Source: an uncultured Duncaniella sp.
GTDB lineage: Bacteria; Bacteroidota; Bacteroidia; Bacteroidales; Muribaculaceae
NCBI GenBank assembly: GCA_910584825.1
Contig: CAJUCI010000018.1
Coordinates: forward strand, 1-54,342
DNA length: 54,342 bases
Direction: 5' to 3'
The translations under genes and the position numbers were made by a program. How positions within the stretch are numbered: position 1 is the first letter of the stretch; every line of letters starts with the position of its first letter. Under the pieces are notes generated by a model, which did no database searches, had not been told where the DNA came from, and saw only the letters and a list, made by a program, of their open reading frames with translations. Positions 53,301 through 54,342 of the stretch are shown piece after piece.

Positions 53301-54342
53301 ACGATATATCCGACAGTGTGCAGAAGATTATGGACATCATGATTGGTAATCAACTCCGCAATGCCGAGGGCGCACTGCGTCAGCTCCTGTCAATCCGTGG
53401 CAGCAAGGTTGATGCACGAGGCGTTGAGGTGCAGGGTGTGCTTGACGTGGACGGACAGCGCACAATGGAGGTTGTGAAGAAGGCTATGTCCCTGTCGGAG
53501 GATGACATCACCGACCGCATAGCCGAAGCCCTCAATAGAATGAGCGACCCCGACAACACTATATCGGACCAAGCCGCCCTTGAGTATGCCGCCCTGCACA
53601 TGGCCCTCGACTACGTTCAGAACATAGCGAACAGCAAAGCCGAGGAGAAAACCCTGCGCGATGAACTCAAGCGAGCCAAAGAGGATAAAGACGCAGGGCG
53701 CATGACAGATGATGCTTATAAACAGTTTGTTGAGACTACTGAGGATGCAATCCGCAAAAACAAGATTGAACGTGCCGAGGCATACTTCAACCTTGTAGGC
53801 AGGTTATCAGATTCCCTCCGTGGCAGTATCGAGAACGCCAAGGCATTCCGCGAAGCAGAGAAAGCCCGCGTCAGCGAGATACACCACAACGCCAACTCCG
53901 ACATGGAGGGCCGACCGACCAACGAACACCATAAGGACAATTGGAAAGACAAGTTTGTCAACAATGGTTTCGTTCAGTTCCTGTTCGCTCCCCTCGGCAC
54001 CTTCGACCAGATACTCCGTGTATTCGGCAACAAGAGTGCCAACGGCGAGGGCTACCTGTGGAGCCGCTTCATGCGCGGTTGGGTAGATTGTCGCAACAAG
54101 GAGTTACTCGGTGTCAAAGAGAAATTCGCACGTCTGGACGAGAAGGCCGCTGAATTGTTCGGCAAGGGCAAGACATGGGGCAACCTTATCAGAATGGAGG
54201 CGAAGATGCCAAAAGCTACCGTTTCGTTCTGGGACGGTGGAGAAATGCGCGACCATGAACTGACACAGGGCAACCTACTCTACATCTACATGGTTGACAA
54301 AATGACGGACGGACGTATGAAGCTGCGCCGCATGGGTATCAC
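35309..54342 (+). CDS. Giant polyvalent protein, open at right edge (at least 6,344 aa)
   Basis: One reading frame stays open for 19 kb. In order: 21-aa repeats ending SLPDFDTF (11-31, 40-60); Gly/Ala-rich hydrophobic stretches (about 414-590); helical and acidic regions; a coiled coil (about 1427-1455); a DdrB/ParB-like domain (about 1500-1790, GNNRSDALRYLW); a nuclease-like polyvalent domain (about 2010-2175); a pyrophosphatase-like domain (2257-2397, DGDHIDV); a MutS-I-like module (3001-3084, KVGDFYTTYRDDA); an adenine methylase (about 3310-3600, VEGSAGIGN, NVPF); a helicase (about 4094-4665, HEVGTGKT, DEAH, RNGRILRQGN); coiled coils; RadC/JAB (HNHPSG near 5168); and a zincin-like HEVVAHKGL near 5715. 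The methylase-helicase pair recalls phage P1 DarB, an anti-restriction protein packaged in the virion. The ejection-like genes upstream suggest delivery with the DNA, which is inference. The C-terminus is not in view. Confidence 0.9.
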   Translation, partial: MANPNDNLRRLYQNGLKHFSLPDFDTFQQDMKDEQKRRRFYNNMLEAYSLPDFDTFSTDIGAVTVAVSSTAPAQATAQPQQSPATVQPVTDNTAQQAAVKPTVESSTQPEQPEGWRPSPIQQRAFQMQMDAANARLKKQGEEFQQRMEGIRKGNKPGAFMGEREYNPQTMQMETAYYTTQGDRVATQMQQSHANTEYHQWWENNTEAGQRSKEQRLQREFDDRLARLWQRHNPAKGENAAEQAWSAAESAYYSAVDHNRDNTNLMISSFAMNSSDAAAFKQMETVDNFTDRLTTHDLDALMDNAWGNLGEEGQKALIDDCYQMLRYRNPGADELVLYNHAKEFARQQSDLRMYNLAVEKNLPKSNLEYFMRKIGDMNLVTNIGKGIAVNRVGKTGDMAANEAANEIYRQDGHKILDVAGMVAGFALDPTTWMSAGVGGAATRGTMWLGGRWLAGRGASAAVTQAATRQFATSMTGRIVGGIAGGAANFGTFEGVKEVENQFAHGGHIVGQDETGRYINEGYSAGAVAGQFGHGLLMGGAVGWLGPVSGNVSDKLVRATSSTVGKVATRAGVYTGATLAEGTIFSVPEWIEGERDAMDVWNDNMAMMVGFKAKHMLKSAGGVLGDLKASFDSPTNGSKNRLDFDSRLRQRMDAPSDGGLALTKDEQAELQRYGYDLRDLVESAERTGNAKEGGLIAQNAPEIVSRLTDMVNDPRVSEAARAKMYYYATGRMLPMSTVMRGEMFEAGNGGFIVESQGANGVITSRSFKNRKAADLELERINRQTELNSIELGERYQQTADFENRLQDACRTVAEENGWDMVEVYRVCEEARRNHQRGGDKQFDEVQQNILRKVTDAMGEFEETGVTDAIRGRINEKYGVDIDSAIRKEANRRTQAEQTAIDEYIDELIPNKAKANPVEDAEAEDITNQKLLTEDATDNPLRPEEPVDPRFEDDYDFVGNDPHKPAEQPIGRAVMKYQDRQVEVLSGRVVLTDDGTMVDKERSDASIVIRDLATGEIEMVSPDAILSYEEYPETMSVEEVEASMRREGAEAPQPEVEPQSKYTSGQIKIRNSDGTETRGFLTGEVDENGNHEYYVEGDLRRLHYASDYELDNILSEYIPDKPQQTQEAQSSAPKPEDPNRPKPEGVANVEDYDNGYSNGIETAQNLSDAQLTEEISKLRNDAETLTDFGRGWLEAHEYEQQRRQLAAQPTPDPNVGLDGPRHAQDVGAPAPQNTMTDPRAVVPENAETVPNIGENAEIPTENRELSTESVPKTEDSVENVQQTTDDGFIPIDPSIKPDENGNITVPPADAPQQELTPLQRIPRNDKGEPVFELAESPEVGWDALVEFSEGDTATAKEIADTMAEEKRKAYEKAQKLKPKGKTPTEILASKKANAAQLTQAENEYNLWQRMARVEQSRQDAIRSQQEAEARRLAAERAEAEKAEREAREEAARLEREALEGIPEWHMDTPENARKRGVRRFSGQMFTRQESVQGVVGNEVEVKFSQKDLPKGHLAVIEAPQLQPSHIQGQRNPMFFIEEAQPKNRAEAVSMFAAKEMAESIRPQEITGSATAYTGAPTVNTRGEVIQGNNRSDALRYLWENKLPEQQQTYKQYLIDNAEQFGLDPEAVNAMQQPVLVNMLDVDDAEAIRLGQMTAQDTESGGVERIKPKNVAQKLGEDMRSFASQLLRSGDEEASFGQLVDRNGTEVLKWMAQKGAITNTQYQSAFDSKGNLTAEAKNDLQKVLYQAVFKGGSQQLEEMFDKLPAKAQRAILSTAFRDMDSPFEGKMLPEIQASIVAYNLLMSDPTFADAKNMEEVLRVVEGFKRSIQLDDRFEQYMPADNFSNFALHLAAMYKANDMSQSTLASYFNQMYDLAQGKKAATLFEEADTTEYPLADVIKQVLNIDYKPAKNGNNNVANGGADVALRNQASPGGEPRGSEPPASREQTPAGTEPSERGAGAADDSRRAGAPIQNNIPEKKEVASTDPRTMPDNEKARRGDMLRNAEAIPVEKDVIVSDGELSARKVAEAWWDANVGDPVFYETEAGEVEIAKSSIKDSLSHGYNQAKLDALTSLSEGFRNATYLGTLPDFARPGVQNHYFAYPIFYDGQRRYVFCRAMATNNKNKLYVHEVFLEEAINKSNTLQTIASASKDGELHGGIALYRAILKNVLDNSLPALETSPATVDGKVQDTSKGGNLLSGNSSLSESSERKVTNSASDKQENSEESSIQTADNKEEQTVQSAVEAASADVNTDPTPAQAEAGNYKKGHVTIGEFDITIENPAGSTRKGVDANGKEWSTTMANAYGYIKGTEGVDGDHIDVFLHQDMDEWNGRKVFVVDQTNTDGSFDEHKVMLGFNDKDEAMSAYLANYDATWQQTHPGLRISETNIEDFNKWVQSSHRKTKPFADYSTVSKVTEQPTSSTITGEGYKVEPKPYTNKQGKTLDTYLVRFDRDFSKEELSALRAKAKALKGWYDRESMGWMLRSSEDAKAFADEVTAKSEDEVADEAPLSMADMEKPAAKPKKAETPAKPTKSPMKQVDVEGVFDALKTKGETKLSDHAKPVEDAPKPKKRRWISDEDADEFDSLRKDLRSHFGKGDDIVQEGAEGYGKPQPKQMDAEVLRMGTRMTYLMMKGGLRSFADYCEAMKDELPDIFDEMRPHLKSLYAAAQNMEEVMQLGWDEEMDDRKTVKAFDVYNFDKPGAKDIIATAQHTVDERESQKQTDQIIQTLKDQRNEQRKKEADETSADTEAIVNKAEASADEIESQLEAATTEEDAERLSSALDKEIEEVNKQLALLGYYEADPVDKDFNEANGYMRNAERKATQDAHNLATQLASDLGLTIDPKDKVKKSKYGFGSKIAHSNVAPAGGEVYITLPLAENRELSIWLSLEKNEPWLDRGREDRYDEDLVLTGIMYRVENPNGGERYITSNHNISPTATYDELLASIRRLVRDYLPADVVKPATPLTPQPGEDMVGMAKRVAESRSENRPAVESDKPMEDLFAGKKSSNTLTAYDELKGKHPDTVVLMKVGDFYTTYRDDATLISNVLGVTLTRRPNGKEGKVELAGFPAELLDQYLPKLIRVGLGLALGDYQTKSPVVKRQKPTEATSDKPTDATATAADMLKGGKGSKPAKRATKPEQSAEDALGGLFDMAERGESPYIVTPETEAELAKQREAESKTSKSNQDERTDVQPRPEEAGRRGQQPRPDEQMGARAGNEDERTDRGGVAQRGGEHTQPDTDRSAGVSGLHKSERSVGAGRTPNTPATPRNTRNNHAERGIDYAPKGEKARIEANLAAIKLAKELLSTGATATPEQMAVLRKYSGWGGLGSAFNEGEAWRPNPVNKQLREILTPEEYEAAVMSRNSAYYTPAPIIDAMWDIARALGFKGGNIVEGSAGIGNIIGLMPKEISERSDIRAVEIDNTTGGILSLLYPDAQVEIQGFEATRIANGSVDLAITNVPFVTGLHVMDESGDGDLSKKFRDIHDFCIAKNVRKLREGGIGIFITSSGTLDKSQKLRNWLVGDKEGCSDVVGAFRMNNQTFGGTAATSDIIVVRKRVNGRKSANAIDVSTVTPVRTAPFTDVKGKTKDLPMHINRYFIEHPEHMGGEMFFGFEQGDTYRPTSIGLFPTRTADQPARMAAWVKQLAEMDWSNEQGMATAKAAVHNKNDKLGEGVKEGSMVLNSEGLLCVARMGEAIPLMSPQSDKSKVQKTDEERLKQFQTTKIKGRTKAECFKDYTEIKSALAEVLKYQTEHDDDAGLQPLLDRLNTAYDTFVKRYGNLNKNNNLAWLRNDVDFSSIVALETYSEKANKDGSKVKTYGKTDIFSRRVVEKESEPTPKNVKDGIIASLYKFGRIDSEYLATQLGKSREEVKREIIESGLGFEDPMTGQMEVSYEYLSGNVREKLRQAREANETSGGAYEANVKALEAVVPMNIPAHLIEFALGSSWVEPGLYEKFIKERTDLDIKLTNAGGTWHMNEPYWTDTDKNKAMGIRSELFGTLIPGHKLIEAAITGKQITVSRRVKNGNTETTESDPAATAACGAKVDEIRQDFKDWAREQMQADPALSMRMEEKYNEKFNNSVPKSIPDEFVPEHFGGAATTVGGKPFHLRPHQAKAVIRATTQPVLLAHEVGTGKTYTLITTAMEMRRLGTARKPMIVVQNATVGQFVASAKALYPNAKVLTLEDADRNAEGRKAFYAKIKFNDWDMIVVPQSVLERIPDSIERQTQFIQDKIEEKMLVLEQMKDADPSGRSQIVKAAEREIARLEDMMSQLANGEPSDKKKEKDAKRAAITRQNAEVKAKELLDRATDDVEDFDSMGIDAILVDEAHEYKHLGFATAMQRGVKGIDPSPSKKSQGVFLKAQAVLEKTGGKNVVFATGTPISNTAAEIWTFMRYLMPADVMKDYGIYYFDDFVRNFGSLQQMLEFKTNGKYDEVNRFAGYFNLPELVRIWSTVADTVLTREAGGVSDKIPQMEGDKAQDIFLPQTRALRSIMKYVKEELDKYDKMTGKEKKENSHIPLVMYGIAKAAAVDARLVQSDADDDPNSKTNEAVRQTLRTLEETKEYKGTVAIFADNYQNKASGFNLYEDIRKKLIAAGVPEEQVVVMKSGMSVNKKLEIFSRVNAGEVRAVMGSTFTLGTGVNIQERLHTLIHLDAPNRPMDYTQRNGRILRQGNMHKDWGLPVRVLRFGVEDSLDVTAYQRLKTKGAIADSIMNGKQLMANSMENRSLEEEQDLFGDITAQLSGSEYAMLKNQIEKEVRKLTAKYKAWKADQTYIHNRKRQIAGQNKEAEKRIADNKAYLAKVEAATIGDITVGKLSFPNIEAMEDFFTEQNKKKAEMQEQVRTSGYSSRPATSDLVISVGGFDFKIHTEISRETKQGQQGDLFYSAPAKMTYSCPELGIDAMPVKGNVVKNAVSVIMEDVVSGNDFRERIEAAERYVERNNAELQSMAARDGVPFQYTEELTQAEAKLEEYEELMKKEMEAKEAKYAEMDKDVEAASGIELTEEDSEDATSEPITEYSAENANFASRYETQDGKTISYTSESGESYGGLFDFDFSGENRGGEAVGSRSGFDHVQRERSEALAATHGGRLNRKAGEYCNVERVFTESGSFKFTSGERIESAADVAFIFSALEDAAVEHTFAVYVKEGVPTVVELGMGSFNGSIANSGPAYLAYTRIKPDEVYFVHNHPSGNLKCSAPDVRMLKQFQEMCDVPVHGVIINLKTGKYGTFDTDNNMGVGDKRIPEKEYPLTLHKLDKQIFAPDYDPMAQPLVRDSRDVASFVNSHRMGDRAKMSFLVISQAGGIVGNIHMPYKQVSPANVEKMAQYISERVIQFGGMSAIVYGDFSGENNRKSLQVLRERMKQLGGVNLLDVMRIEGKFTFSANDEGILYEPGSEYGAGADGDIRFREVDDESVLQEFAEGKTVKVYRTMQVIDGKLYSPMATKVSGKETPEIKLGKPEQSEEHPEIVKKTKFDKGGYEVGYIRLDKGLSKGTLDNIAYNPYIHTSRTVINDQFSSAYIRPNLVTVEVEIPESELASGYRAAYAKNAVGEMTWHSGTVSGQLAEVGKPRMVILSRYDKPVRIVPFREVAAMIAEQLDGTDIAIPYNVVQPQLRAELERLGVAISEEATGTVGDEPDFGKAEYITDLEIERINARQQEMAQTSTEAKSSHAERMSKKFNTPVRIVSDPKELTSDNAERQARMRRSKGFYDPATGEVVVVVANNATVEDVAETVLHEVVAHKGLREMLGDENYDAFCDEIYDHLKDDLKDEVDRETTRRFEREPEKGYEHHRRVSVDELFGRMAEKGFEDFTKAERGIWAKLKAKVLDAINKFLGSLKLPKWVRLGDNELRYMLWRSHEKLRTKGDYVDMARDAVKREELGLTDEARFRDGETGDIWKDQSVGLQERITNAAIRLSNNQSGDLTLRNDAQKAVVNNLQSLLHSMRNRRGTAQSFVGADRKVEAGVVGAMNAQAMFDRATVKRVSDLARILMQNGYLSGMTSGEMQRLLSVVKNATAMHDISDSVQKIMDIMIGNQLRNAEGALRQLLSIRGSKVDARGVEVQGVLDVDGQRTMEVVKKAMSLSEDDITDRIAEALNRMSDPDNTISDQAALEYAALHMALDYVQNIANSKAEEKTLRDELKRAKEDKDAGRMTDDAYKQFVETTEDAIRKNKIERAEAYFNLVGRLSDSLRGSIENAKAFREAEKARVSEIHHNANSDMEGRPTNEHHKDNWKDKFVNNGFVQFLFAPLGTFDQILRVFGNKSANGEGYLWSRFMRGWVDCRNKELLGVKEKFARLDEKAAELFGKGKTWGNLIRMEAKMPKATVSFWDGGEMRDHELTQGNLLYIYMVDKMTDGRMKLRRMGI
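41025..41237 (+). CDS. Nested out-of-frame ORF 1 inside the giant gene
   Basis: A 70-aa ORF in the +1 register relative to the giant frame. It has its own ATG and a TAG stop, and a second ATG at 41037. The product (METTMSQMEVLMWLSVIKQA at the start, charged Gln/Glu helices, basic KRKR end) looks like a folded small helical protein. The overlapping giant-frame stretch is a Gly/Asn/Ala/Pro linker between the DdrB/ParB-like and the next domain. By hand count about 50 of 70 codons end in G/C in the nested frame but only about 21 of 71 in the giant frame, the reverse of the giant gene's normal pattern. Expression is unproven. Confidence 0.45.
   Translation: METTMSQMEVLMWLSVIKQAQEGNPEAVNHLQAENKLRQEQNRPSVEQELQMIAEEQERLSKITYPKRKR
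44835..45044 (+). CDS. Nested out-of-frame ORF 2 inside the giant gene
   Basis: A 69-aa ORF (MKELTYNLAPKKQGEGDSN at the start) in the +1 register with its own stop; an in-frame ATG also exists at 44787. The product is a well-balanced soluble sequence with helices such as MSELTEEEWLSVVESILSL and TPTEAREYLDYIRA. The giant frame over the same bases is a disordered Arg/Gly/Glu/Gln linker between the MutS-like and methylase modules. G/C-ending codons: about 57 of 70 in the nested frame versus about 26 of 70 in the giant frame. An A-rich stretch precedes the ATG, as is common for Bacteroidota starts. This is the best supported of the three. Confidence 0.5.
   Translation: MKELTYNLAPKKQGEGDSNRDLMNRWERAQGMKMSELTEEEWLSVVESILSLTPTEAREYLDYIRASEV
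50346..50531 (+). CDS. Nested out-of-frame ORF 3 inside the giant gene
   Basis: A 61-aa ORF (MKRKTEKQSAIPQRAARATA at the start, then TSAERTEEAKRWVAGADS, end PPPMVVD) in the +1 register with its own stop. An in-frame start also exists at 50325. It lies between the helicase coiled coils and the RadC/JAB module. Over the whole ORF the codon signal is ambiguous (about 38 of 61 versus 34 of 60 G/C-ending). In the second half it favours the nested frame (23 of 31 versus 12 of 29). A TAACTTTG box lies 9 bp before the ATG but is explained by the giant-frame residues NFA. Confidence 0.3.
   Translation: MKRKTEKQSAIPQRAARATAGYSTLTSAERTEEAKRWVAGADSTMYNGKEVKPLPPPMVVD

Larger units (their letters stand above)
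30846..54342 (+). mobile_element. Integrated prophage-like element (left part)
   Basis: It is bounded on the left by mnmE and runs off the right edge. Support: a tyrosine recombinase at the border, a TerS-like protein, three small virion-like proteins and a giant polyvalent protein of the type seen in phages and conjugative elements. No capsid, portal, large terminase or conjugation gene is visible, so prophage is favoured but not proven. No 3' duplicate of the attachment site can be checked here. Confidence 0.7.

Noticed and set aside
31001..54342. CRISPR array, retron or diversity-generating element
   Set aside because: No regular repeat-spacer array and no reverse transcriptase or variable/template repeat pair was seen. 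The 21-bp array has no unique spacers.

Overview
This window comes from a Bacteroidales genome, and the gene style suggests a Muribaculaceae-like gut commensal. Several intergenic regions carry the Bacteroidota promoter pair (TTTG near -33, TAnnTTTG near -7, about 20 bp apart). Shine-Dalgarno sites are weak or absent. The gene content (a GH28 pectinase, an EF-G paralogue with a degenerate GTPase centre, a membrane-anchored Mur ligase beside Ddl, AT-rich TTTAAAATTT intergenic strings) fits. The family-level placement is inference.

Region 1 (1 to about 30,863) is chromosome. In order: a tRNA-Phe with promoter and terminator; a secreted GH28 pectinase; a small unknown gene; a YhcH-family protein with a glutamine synthetase homologue and ligA; nadC divergent from rlmH; a leftward operon (alpha/beta hydrolase, membrane MurF-like ligase, ddl) divergent from a CyuA/UPF0597 desulfidase; a leftward five-gene MacAB-TolC-type efflux operon; and, divergent from it, a sigma-54 response regulator and histidine kinase. 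A good sigma-54 promoter lies between the regulator and the efflux operon, so this looks like a self-contained regulon. Next come a ClC channel, a 43-bp perfect palindrome between convergent genes, an EF-G2-type factor, and a rightward cluster of sugar 3,4-ketoisomerase, DegT aminotransferase, membrane-anchored nuclease and mnmE.

Region 2 (about 30,846 to the right edge) is the left part of an integrated element, most likely a prophage. It starts at the 3' end of mnmE with a tyrosine recombinase. A 660-bp non-coding stretch follows, holding a 21-bp-phased repeat array. Then come a leftward TerS-like gene, a palindromic divergent promoter, and a rightward operon of three small virion-like genes and one enormous open frame.

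The enormous frame starts at 35,309 and has no stop codon up to the edge (at least 6,344 codons, 19 kb). It is a polyvalent protein. In order it carries N-terminal repeats, Gly/Ala-rich hydrophobic segments, a DdrB/ParB-like domain, a nuclease-like polyvalent domain, an inorganic-pyrophosphatase-like domain, a MutS domain-I-like module, a DarB-like adenine methylase plus SNF2-type helicase, a RadC/JAB domain and a zincin-like HExxxH domain. By analogy with phage DarB/Ddr proteins and large ejected virion proteins, it may travel with the phage DNA and protect it on entry.

The most unusual signal is inside this giant gene. Three short ORFs, all in the +1 register, lie in low-complexity linkers between its enzymatic modules. 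In two of them the genome's G/C-ending codon preference is present in the nested frame and lost in the giant frame. This suggests small genes overprinted when separate cistrons fused into one polyprotein, possibly still expressed.
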